NCBI GenBank assembly: GCA_026129865.1
Contig: JAHCHG010000002.1
Coordinates: 62,001 to 126,000, forward strand
Length of the DNA: 64,000 nucleotides
Reading direction: 5' to 3'
Source: Pyrinomonadaceae bacterium
Lineage (GTDB): Bacteria > Acidobacteriota > Blastocatellia > Pyrinomonadales > Pyrinomonadaceae
Part shown: positions 56,878 through 64,000 of the stretch, in pieces
How positions within the stretch are numbered: the stretch's first letter is position 1
Layout of the letters: every line of letters begins with the position of its first letter
Notes under the pieces: generated by a model
What the model saw: only the letters and a program-made list of their open reading frames with translations
Databases searched by the model: none
Told to the model about the DNA's origin: nothing
Made by a program: the position numbers and the translations under genes

Positions 56878-58524
56878 TTAGATCATCGGAATTTTAACAT
56901 CATTTTTCTTGGCGAAATCAATCGCTTCCGTGTAACCCGCGTCAACATGGCGGACGACACCCATTCCGGGGTCGGTCGTGAGAACTCGTTCGATACGTCT
57001 GGCTGCTTCGGGCGTGCCGTCGGCGACGATTACTTGTCCGGCGTGGAGTGAATAGCCGATGCCGACTCCGCCGCCGTGATGAAGGGAAACCCACGTTGCG
57101 CCGCCGACGGCGTTTATCATTGCGTTTAAATAAACCCAATCGGCGATCGCGTCCGAGCCGTCTTTCATCGCTTCGGTTTCGCGGTTGGGCGAAGCGACGC
57201 TGCCGCAGTCGAGATGGTCGCGCCCGATGACGATTGGTGCTTTTAATTCGCCGCTTGCAACCATTTCGTTTAACTTTAATCCGGCTTTTGCACGTTCGCC
57301 GTAGCCGAGCCAGCAGATTCTCGCGGGCAAACCTTGAAATTCGACCTGTTCCTGAGCCATTGTGAGCCATCTTGTCAAATGATCGTTTTCGGGGAAAAGA
57401 TTCATTATCGCTTCGTCGGTTTTGTAGATGTCTTCTTTTTCGCCGGAGAGTGCGACCCAGCGGAAAGGTCCTTTGCCTTCGCAGAAAAGCGGGCGGATGT
57501 ATGCGGGAACAAAGCCGGGATAATCGAAGGCGTTTTGGACGCCGTTGTCCAAAGCTCTCTGGCGTAGATTGTTGCCGTAATCAAAGACAATCGCACCTCG
57601 CTTTTGAAATTCGAGCATTGCTTCAACGTGCGTCGCCATCGAATCCATCGCGCGTTTTTCGTATTCGGTTTGGTTTGATTTGCGGAGTTCATTTGCTTCT
57701 TCGATTGATAAACCTTGCGGAATATAGCCGAAAAGAACGTCGTGCGCGGAAGTCTGATCGGTAACGACATCGGGAATTATCCCGCGTTCTAATATCTGCC
57801 AATGAACATCAGCCGCGTTGCCCAAAAGCGCGATGGATTTCGCTTCGCCTTTATCGGTAAATTCTTTCACAAGCCGCAAAGCATCGTCCAAATCTTTCGC
57901 TTCCATATCAACCTGTTTGAGCTGCAAACGCCGTTCAATGCGCCACGGATCAACATCAACAAGCAAACCGACACCGCCGTTAAAAGTTATCGCCTGCGCC
58001 TGCGCTCCGCCCATTTCGCCTAAACCGGCGGTCAAGACAAATTTCCCTGAAAGATCACCCCAACCGTTTTGTCTTGCGAGAGAACCGAAAGTTTCATAAG
58101 TTCCTTGCAAAATCCCTTGCGTCCCGATATAAATCCAACTTCCGGCAGTCATCTGTCCATACATCATCAAACCTTCGCGCTCGTATGTGTCAAACTGTTC
58201 CTGCGTCGCCCAATGCGGCACGATGTTCGTATTGGCGATCAAAACTTTCGGCGCGTCCGCGTGCGTTTTAAAAACCGCGACAGGTTTTCCTGACTGCACA
58301 AGCAGAGTTTCGTCCGCTTCCAAATTTTTCAAACTTTCCAGAATCGCGTCAAACGAATCCCAATCCCGCGCCGCTTTTCCGCGTCCGCCGTAAACGATCA
58401 AATTGTCGGGATCGAACGCGACATCCGGGTCGAGGTTGTTTTGAATCATTCGATACGCAGCTTCGGAAAGCCAGTTTTTACAGGTCAGGTCGCTGCCTGT
58501 CGGTGCTTTTATCTTTCTTGTCAT
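56878..58524 (-). CDS. hutU: Urocanate hydratase
   Basis: 548 residues, full length for the family. It converts urocanate to imidazolone propionate, the second step of histidine degradation (EC 4.2.1.49), with NAD+ as a tightly bound cofactor. Hallmarks are [33 protein letters not shown], the Gly-rich [12 protein letters not shown] of the NAD+ site and [22 protein letters not shown]. The active-site block [29 protein letters not shown] and the late [21 protein letters not shown] complete it. No other hut gene is in the window, so the pathway is split or incomplete here. The gene ends exactly at a REP unit. Confidence 0.97.
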   Translation of the reverse strand: MTRKIKAPTGSDLTCKNWLSEAAYRMIQNNLDPDVAFDPDNLIVYGGRGKAARDWDSFDAILESLKNLEADETLLVQSGKPVAVFKTHADAPKVLIANTNIVPHWATQEQFDTYEREGLMMYGQMTAGSWIYIGTQGILQGTYETFGSLARQNGWGDLSGKFVLTAGLGEMGGAQAQAITFNGGVGLLVDVDPWRIERRLQLKQVDMEAKDLDDALRLVKEFTDKGEAKSIALLGNAADVHWQILERGIIPDVVTDQTSAHDVLFGYIPQGLSIEEANELRKSNQTEYEKRAMDSMATHVEAMLEFQKRGAIVFDYGNNLRQRALDNGVQNAFDYPGFVPAYIRPLFCEGKGPFRWVALSGEKEDIYKTDEAIMNLFPENDHLTRWLTMAQEQVEFQGLPARICWLGYGERAKAGLKLNEMVASGELKAPIVIGRDHLDCGSVASPNRETEAMKDGSDAIADWVYLNAMINAVGGATWVSLHHGGGVGIGYSLHAGQVIVADGTPEAARRIERVLTTDPGMGVVRHVDAGYTEAIDFAKKNDVKIPMI

Positions 58525-58749
58525 ATCTGTTTGCTTTTAGGCTCCGGCACGTGCCGGATCGTTTTGTGAATAGTCGATTTTCATGCCGACTTTTGAACTT
58601 TTGATAGAAATTGTACTAAGATTCGATTAATTTGGCATTTTTCGCAGCAATTTTACGCATATGCTTAAGACGGAAGCTTGAAAAATTTTCGAGTTTCCTC
58701 AGCTTTTCTGCATCGTTTTTTTGACTTTAGCATTAGGAGGCTAATTGAT

Positions 58750-59259
58750 ATGGCAGATGTAAAAACAGTTTTCGGCAATTGGCAGGAATGGGCAAAAACG
58801 GATTGGAAAGAGTTTTCAGTCTTTTTTGTACGGAAATGGGGCGTCGCGGCGTTCTCAAAGGCGGAAGCGGAATTTGCAAAACAAATGAGCGTCAGTCAAC
58901 ATTTTCTTGCCCAATTAACCGATATCGGCGTTGGAAAATTGATGGAAAAAGGACTTTCTGCGGGTTTTGCAACTGCCTTTTCGATCGGAGATATTTTGTC
59001 CCGACTGGGCGGAATCGGTTATGTCGCCGCGTGGAACCAACTTCAGGGCAGAACCCGCGAAAACCCGATAAAATGCATCAAAACCTCGGTTTTTTCCGAC
59101 GAATATACGTTTAATGAAGACCAGCTTAAGGACTACGTTCAATTCATTCTGTACTGGTACCCGAAAGATCTGCAGGCAGGCTTTTACGGATTCAGATATG
59201 GCGGTTTAGGTTCGCTCAGAACAAAAAAAGAAATAGGAACGCTTTATTTCGGAAGATGA
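58750..59259 (+). CDS. Hypothetical protein
   Basis: I start it at 58750 (GGAGG 10-14 bases upstream); the longer frame starts in AT-rich sequence. 169 residues: an amphipathic start (MADVKTVFGNWQEWAKTDWKEFSVFFVRKWGVAAFSKAEAEFAKQMSVSQHFLAQLTDIGVGKLMEKGLSAGFATAFSIGDILSRL) and an aromatic C-terminus (LKDYVQFILYWYPKDLQAGFYGFRYGGLGSL). No known domain, no signal peptide. Function unknown. Confidence 0.6.
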   Translation: MADVKTVFGNWQEWAKTDWKEFSVFFVRKWGVAAFSKAEAEFAKQMSVSQHFLAQLTDIGVGKLMEKGLSAGFATAFSIGDILSRLGGIGYVAAWNQLQGRTRENPIKCIKTSVFSDEYTFNEDQLKDYVQFILYWYPKDLQAGFYGFRYGGLGSLRTKKEIGTLYFGR

Positions 59260-59447
59260 TTTGAGATTTGCTCTTTTTTTGGGACAATTCGTCCGTATTG
59301 TTCGACCGTACTATATGTACCGCGTGAATGAAAATTACGATCGCTGCACGGTTTTCCGATCACAGTCCGGAGTCTGAATAGTTATTTTTAACTCGAATTC
59401 TTCGATGTTTTTAAATATGATTCGGAAAAGTTCGTTTTGCGAAAACT

Positions 59448-60326
59448 ATGCGGTCGTTAATCTTCATTCTGTCTTTTGTTATTCTATTCGGCACCGGACA
59501 AGCCCAAAAACCGAAGAAAGTTACCGGTAAAGGCATTACAAACCAGCTTTATCGATACAAGAAGTTTAAATCAAATTTCATCGGCAAACGAATCTTTGAT
59601 GTCTGGGTGCCGGCGGATTATTCCGCGGCGCAAAAATATCCCGTCATCTATATGCATGACGGTCAGAACTTGTTCGATCCGGCTTTGGCATATAACAGCA
59701 TGGATTGGGGCGTCGATGAAACGATGCAGCGGATAATTGCTGAAGGAAAAGCGCGCCCGGCGATCGTTGTTGGAATTTGGAGCAGCGACAGCCGTCCGAA
59801 GGAATTCTCGCCCGAACGTGCGTTTAATGAAAATAATGCCGATCCGAAAAAGTATAAAATGCCGCCCGGAACCGGTTCCGATAATTATTTAAGGTTTATC
59901 GTTGAAGAACTTAAACCCTTTATCGATAAAAATTATTCAACGCTTTCCGATCGCGAAAATACTTTCGTTATCGGTTCAAGCATGGGCGCGCTGATGTCGC
60001 TTTACGCCATTTCGGAATACCCTGAAATTTTCGGCGCTGCTGCGTGCATGTCTACGCATTTCCCTTTGGGCGACGGCGTAATGGTCGATTATATGGAAAA
60101 ATATCTGCCTTCGCCGGAAACTCACCGCTTATATTTCGATTTCGGCACTATCGATCTCGACACCGAGTACAAAAAATATCAGGAACGCGCAGACAAGATC
60201 GTTGAAAAGAAAGGATTCGTAAAAGATATAAATTGGAAGACGATCAATTTTCAGGGCGACGGGCACAACGAATATTTCTGGCGAAGACGGATCAATGTTC
60301 CATTAGAGTTCCTTCTGAGAAAATAG
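59448..60326 (+). CDS. Secreted esterase, alpha/beta hydrolase (PF00756 type)
   Basis: 292 residues with a signal peptide (MRSLIFILSFVILFGTGQAQ). The esterase-D/enterochelin-esterase type core has YPVIYMHDGQNLFDP, a nucleophile elbow GSSMG with Ser178, then PEIFGAAACMSTHFP and a late GDGHNEYFWRRR holding the catalytic His. The Asp is probably in FDFGTIDLDTEY. Enzymes of this family cut feruloyl, carbohydrate or siderophore esters; the substrate is unknown. Exported to the periplasm or outside. No ribosome site is evident, so start could be internal. Confidence 0.88.
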   Translation: MRSLIFILSFVILFGTGQAQKPKKVTGKGITNQLYRYKKFKSNFIGKRIFDVWVPADYSAAQKYPVIYMHDGQNLFDPALAYNSMDWGVDETMQRIIAEGKARPAIVVGIWSSDSRPKEFSPERAFNENNADPKKYKMPPGTGSDNYLRFIVEELKPFIDKNYSTLSDRENTFVIGSSMGALMSLYAISEYPEIFGAAACMSTHFPLGDGVMVDYMEKYLPSPETHRLYFDFGTIDLDTEYKKYQERADKIVEKKGFVKDINWKTINFQGDGHNEYFWRRRINVPLEFLLRK

Positions 60327-60735
60327 ACCGGTCGCGGCATGCCTGGCGAAAATCGCTCGAAACGCGTTCTTGCGGTTTTGCGGGATCACTTTTCGGTCCG
60401 GAATGTGAAGTCCAAGCGTGTTCATGAATTGAAAGAGAATATTCAGTCAGCGACGTTTACAGCCCACACGCCGAAACGTTCACTTCATCTGTTTGCGCCC
60501 AAATAGTCGAATCTGCCAACCTAGTCGCACCCAAGTTCATAGATTCCTGAATGCATTCTGTTTCGGTTCGGTTCTAATAAGCAAGCGGTGTTCGATCATC
60601 CTTCTCCGGAAAAAAGACGCATTTCCGACGTTACTTATGTTATAAATCAAGGTAATCAGAGACATTCTTTCGTTGTCATACAGAACCGGTAAACGCCTCA
60701 GACAATCAAAAATTTAGGCTGCAATTTCAACTTTT
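60327..60735. other. Gene-free stretch
   Basis: About 400 bases between the esterase and the DUF2339 gene. I see no convincing ORF, hairpin or member of repeat families A-D here; a promoter for the DUF2339 gene is expected but not evident. Confidence 0.5.
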
Positions 60736-63108
60736 ATGGAAGATCTTAACGAACAAATTGAACGTTTGACTGCCAAAATAAATAGCGTCGCGGCACTTCA
60801 GGTCGACGCGCAGCAGCAGATCGCGGAGTTGCGAGTTGAGCTTTTCCGGCTGAAAAAGATGTCATCTGCGCAAGGCGCGATAAACGCCGAGCCTGAAAAA
60901 ATTAGCGAGTCAAAACTGGTTGAAATACCTTCGAAACCCGTAAACGAGGCGGCGGGAAAAGTTTACGAAAAGATATTCGACCACGAGGCGGCTGCACCCA
61001 AATCCGAAACGAAACGCCAGGAAAGATTGGAGGACTCGGGCGGTTCGGAGCTGGAAAAATTTATCGGCGAAAATCTGATCAGCAAGATCGGTATCGTCAT
61101 TCTCATTATCGGCGTCGGAATTTTCGCGAAATTTGCCATCGACAATAATTGGGTAACACCTTTGATGCGAATAGTTGGCGGGTACTCCGCGGGAATTTTG
61201 CTGGTCGGACTCGCCGTCAGGCTAAAGCCGAAATATTTAAATTTCAGCGCGGTTCTTTTAAGCGGCGGAATGACGATAAATTATTTCATCACTTTTTTCG
61301 CTTATTCGTTTTACGGTTTGATCGATCAAACCACTGCATTTTTATTGATGGTGATGTTCACAGTCTTCACCGTCGCGGCGGCTTTGATCTATGAAAGACA
61401 GATTATCGCGCATCTCGGACTGGTTGGCGCGTATTTCGTCCCATTTTTGTTCAGCGAGGACACCGGTCGCTACGACGTTCTTTTTTCGTATATTGCGATA
61501 ATAAATCTCGGAATACTCGCAGTTTCGGTCAAAAAATACTGGAAACCGCTCTTTTACACTTCCTATGCCGCCACGTGGCTGATCTTTGGCGCATGGTTTC
61601 TTGAAAATTATTCGCCCGGCAGTCATTTTTCGCTCGCTCTCGGGTTTTCGTTCATTTTCTTCCTGATCTTTCACATCACTTTTATCGTTTACAAACTAAT
61701 TTCAGAAGAAGATATTGCGATTGAAAATGTCGGATTGGTTCTCGCAAACGCGTTTATTTTCTATGGTTTCGGCTATTCGATGATAGACGGAAACGAGCGT
61801 TTCGATCATTTACTGGGAAGTTTCACCGTTGCCAACGCGGGCATTCATTTTTTCTTTGCGCTGATAATAGACCGGCTAAAACTACCGCAGAAAGATCTTG
61901 TTTACCTTTCCGCAATTCTCGTTTTAACCTTTATTACCATCGCCGCGCCCGTCCAGATCGACGGCTCTGTCGTTACGCTGTTCTGGTCGGCTGAGGCAGC
62001 ATTTCTCTTCTGGTTAGGTCGTTCGCGAGCGATCAGACTTTTCGAATATTTTTCCTATCCGGTAATGGTTTGCGCATCGTTGAGCCTGTTTCACGATTGG
62101 ATATCGCTCTACGATCTCTCGCCAAGTTTTGCGCAGGCGATCTATCCGCTGTTCAACGCGCAATTTGCTGTCGGTCTATTTTTCATCGCCGCTTTTGCAC
62201 TGATCGTTTTGATCAATCGCTCGACAGAGTTTGAAAACGACGAGATCGGCGACGATTTCCGGCAGTTGTTTAGCATTTTGATCGGAACTGTTCTGATCTT
62301 CGCCGTTTACAACGTATTTCGAATGGAGATAGGAAACTATTTCTACTATCCGCTTGTTGCCGAATCCGAAAATCAAGCGGGAGTTTGGCGCAATGATTAC
62401 GAAGTTTTTAACATAATCTGGCAGCTAAATTATTCAATGCTTTTCTGTGCGGCGCTCGGATTTATCAATCTGAATCGATTGAAAAGCGCCGTGCTCGGCT
62501 TTGCAAATCTCCTCGCCAGCGGTTTCATCGTTTTCGTATATTTAACGCTCGGCTTGTATTTGCTCGACGTGCTGCGTGCGGAGTATTTCAATGAAAGCGG
62601 CGAAGCGGGAGTTCATTACTTTTTGATCCGCTACGTTTGCGCGGCGTGCTTTGCGATCTTGAGTTACGTTTTGTACAAATATTCTCGATCTCCGGTGATT
62701 TCAACATTTATACCGGAAAAACTGCTTAGTACGGTCTTTGATATCGCGTTTTATATTGCCATCCTTGTGCTGACGAGTTTCGAGATAATGACCTGGTTTG
62801 AGATCTTGAAATATGCGGACGGATTAAAATACGGTTTGAGCATAACCTGGGGGTTTTATTCGGTTTTCCTGATCGTCCTTGGAATTATCCATCGTAAACT
62901 GCATTTAAGAATATTCGCCATCGCACTTTTGGCTGTGACGGTCGCAAAATTGTTCCTTTACGACATAGCCGACTTGCCGACGATTCCAAAAACTATCGTA
63001 TTCGTTGCGCTCGGCATTCTTTTGCTTTTCGTTTCATTTCTGTATACGAAATATAAGAATGTGATCTTCGATGAAAAGTCAGATCCGCCTGCGGTCGCGG
63101 ATGGTTAA
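60736..63108 (+). CDS. DUF2339 multi-span membrane protein
   Basis: 790 residues: an N-terminal coiled coil (about 1-40, DLNEQIERLTAKINSVAALQVDAQQQIAELRVELFRLKK), a disordered acidic linker, then about 20 or more membrane spans from about residue 110. The family start KFIGENLISKIGIVILIIGVGIFAKFAIDNNWVTPLMRIVGGYSAG and the following GGMTINYFITFFAYSFYGLI are the DUF2339 hallmarks. A large inner-membrane protein of unknown role, sometimes linked to cell-envelope processes. The last codons (SDPPAVADG) and the stop are read from a family C repeat. Confidence 0.92.
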   Translation: MEDLNEQIERLTAKINSVAALQVDAQQQIAELRVELFRLKKMSSAQGAINAEPEKISESKLVEIPSKPVNEAAGKVYEKIFDHEAAAPKSETKRQERLEDSGGSELEKFIGENLISKIGIVILIIGVGIFAKFAIDNNWVTPLMRIVGGYSAGILLVGLAVRLKPKYLNFSAVLLSGGMTINYFITFFAYSFYGLIDQTTAFLLMVMFTVFTVAAALIYERQIIAHLGLVGAYFVPFLFSEDTGRYDVLFSYIAIINLGILAVSVKKYWKPLFYTSYAATWLIFGAWFLENYSPGSHFSLALGFSFIFFLIFHITFIVYKLISEEDIAIENVGLVLANAFIFYGFGYSMIDGNERFDHLLGSFTVANAGIHFFFALIIDRLKLPQKDLVYLSAILVLTFITIAAPVQIDGSVVTLFWSAEAAFLFWLGRSRAIRLFEYFSYPVMVCASLSLFHDWISLYDLSPSFAQAIYPLFNAQFAVGLFFIAAFALIVLINRSTEFENDEIGDDFRQLFSILIGTVLIFAVYNVFRMEIGNYFYYPLVAESENQAGVWRNDYEVFNIIWQLNYSMLFCAALGFINLNRLKSAVLGFANLLASGFIVFVYLTLGLYLLDVLRAEYFNESGEAGVHYFLIRYVCAACFAILSYVLYKYSRSPVISTFIPEKLLSTVFDIAFYIAILVLTSFEIMTWFEILKYADGLKYGLSITWGFYSVFLIVLGIIHRKLHLRIFAIALLAVTVAKLFLYDIADLPTIPKTIVFVALGILLLFVSFLYTKYKNVIFDEKSDPPAVADG

Positions 63109-63109
63109 A
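63078..63109 (+). repeat. Family C repeat copy at the end of the DUF2339 gene
   Basis: TCAGATCCGCCTGCGGTCGCGGATGG-type unit that overlaps the last codons and stop of the gene, related to 51616-51650 and 53518-53548. Confidence 0.6.
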
Positions 63110-63146
63110 TTTTGTGTTTCGAGAATTACAAGATTTTTCCAACTAT

Positions 63147-63992
63147 TCAGCTTTTACCGCCCACATACGAAGGCGGTTTTGACTTGTACGGCAACAAGTT
63201 TCCTGCAAATTCGCCGATCTTTTGAACAAAATCCTTTGGAACTTCATTCAGATTCGGCGTTAAATTCATCATTTCTTTGACGATCGCCGAACCGACAACC
63301 GCCGCATCTGCATATTTCCAGGTTTCCGCAACTTGTTCGGCGTTTGAAATGCCGAAACCGACGGCAATCGGCAGATCGGTAAATTTTCGCAATCTTTCTA
63401 CAAGATTTTCCGCTTCCGAACTCATCTCATTTCTCGCGCCCGTAACGCCCGCACGCGAAACCGCATAAACAAAACCGCTCGCTTTTTTGCAGATTTTTTC
63501 AAGACGTTCATCGCTCGATGTCGGCGCGGCGAGCATAATCAAACAAAGTTCATTTGCGGTTAAAATCTCGTGAAATTCCGCCGCTTCTTCGGGAATCAAA
63601 TCCGTAATTAAAATTCCATCTGCTCCTGCTTTTTTGGCAGTTTCAGCAAAATTCTTTAAACCGAATTGCAAGATCGGATTAAAATAACTAAACAAAATAA
63701 TCGGCGTTTCGCAGCCTTCATTTCTCACCTCGCCGACAACATCCAGAATTTTTCCGACCGAAATAGAATTCCGCAAAGCGCGTTCCGCCGAAGCCTGAAT
63801 CGTCACGCCGTCAGCTACAGGATCAGAAAACGGAATACCGAGTTCGATAACACCCGCATCTTGTTTTCCTAATTCTAGAATTAGTTTTTTTGTTGTGTCT
63901 AAGTCCGGATCGCCCGCGACAATAAACGGAATAAATCCGCCTCGATCTTCGGTTTTTAATTCGTTAAATTTTCTAATAATTCGGTTGTTCAT
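63147..63992 (-). CDS. trpA: Tryptophan synthase alpha chain
   Basis: 281 residues, full length (starts MNNRIIRKFNELKTEDRGGFIPFIVAGDPDLDTTKKL). It cleaves indole-3-glycerol phosphate to indole and glyceraldehyde-3-phosphate in the last step of tryptophan synthesis, with TrpB as partner (EC 4.2.1.20). Catalytic acids are E50 and D61 in VIELGIPFSDPVADGVTIQ, and the phosphate-binding block AVGFGISNAEQVAETWKYADAAVVGSAIV is present. The usual neighbours trpB/trpF are not in the window; they would lie beyond the right edge. It is convergent to the DUF2339 gene. Confidence 0.97.
   Translation of the reverse strand: MNNRIIRKFNELKTEDRGGFIPFIVAGDPDLDTTKKLILELGKQDAGVIELGIPFSDPVADGVTIQASAERALRNSISVGKILDVVGEVRNEGCETPIILFSYFNPILQFGLKNFAETAKKAGADGILITDLIPEEAAEFHEILTANELCLIMLAAPTSSDERLEKICKKASGFVYAVSRAGVTGARNEMSSEAENLVERLRKFTDLPIAVGFGISNAEQVAETWKYADAAVVGSAIVKEMMNLTPNLNEVPKDFVQKIGEFAGNLLPYKSKPPSYVGGKS
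63157..63180 (+). terminator. Terminator between the convergent DUF2339 and trpA genes
   Basis: CCGCC (63157-63161) pairs with GGCGG (63172-63176), followed by TTTT. It lies inside the last codons of trpA on the opposite strand and would end the DUF2339 transcript. Confidence 0.6.
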
Positions 63993-64000
63993 ATAATTTT

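Noticed and set aside
1-64000. tRNA, rRNA and CRISPR arrays
   Set aside because: Scanning by eye showed no cloverleaf-like gene, no conserved rRNA blocks and no evenly spaced direct repeats with unique spacers; the repeats present are palindromic and irregular.

Overview
This 64 kb window is bacterial chromosome carrying one nearly complete prophage. The host is probably an Acidobacteriota member, perhaps class Blastocatellia or order Pyrinomonadales. That is an inference from secreted delta-60 repeat proteins with carboxypeptidase-regulatory tails, the many REP-like palindromes and the mixed GC; no marker gene here settles it.

Region 1 (about 1.1-41.5 kb) is a transposable, Mu-related siphovirus prophage with a divergent layout. 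From a central switch near 30 kb (a lambda-type repressor, an ImmA-type metallopeptidase and a divergent small Cro/Ner-like HTH gene) the late genes run leftward: endolysin, coiled-coil membrane proteins, small and large terminase, portal, Mu F-like head protein, KTSC protein, protease/scaffold, decoration protein, capsid, connectors, tail tube, frameshifted tail chaperones, tape measure, DUF2163-like tail-tip proteins and adhesins. No contractile sheath is present, so the virion should resemble the B3/D3112 group. The early genes run rightward: Rha-like and GemA/gp16-like proteins, small DNA-binding proteins, a MuA-like DDE transposase with its MuB-like ATPase, then accessory genes (Lar-like zinc protein, DUF5131/Gp37-Gp68 protein and small unknowns). 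A P-domain secreted protein sits at the far left edge and may be phage cargo or host.

Region 2 (41.5-56 kb) is host sequence with signs of turnover: a SulP transporter, an O-methyltransferase, a block of duplicated intergenic repeats, an AT-rich stand-alone ABC-type ATPase of the kind seen in anti-phage systems, a truncated secreted-protein gene, a lysozyme-like protein, membrane proteins, a delta-60 repeat protein, DUF808 and a second AT-rich gene with a possible nuclease core.

Region 3 (56-64 kb) holds a REP-associated tyrosine transposase flanked by its own palindromes, urocanate hydratase (histidine degradation), a hypothetical protein, a secreted esterase, a large DUF2339 membrane protein and tryptophan synthase alpha.

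Four dispersed repeat families (called A-D here) occur in the window. Three of them (A, B, D) lie inside the prophage, and families A, C and D, and apparently B, run into the ends or interiors of coding regions. The strongest individual observations are a GGGAAAC slippery site between the tail chaperone genes, an internal scaffold start, a Hint-like domain and a PA14 domain on tail-tip proteins, the repressor-plus-ImmA switch with its operator set, and the RAYT/REP locus.
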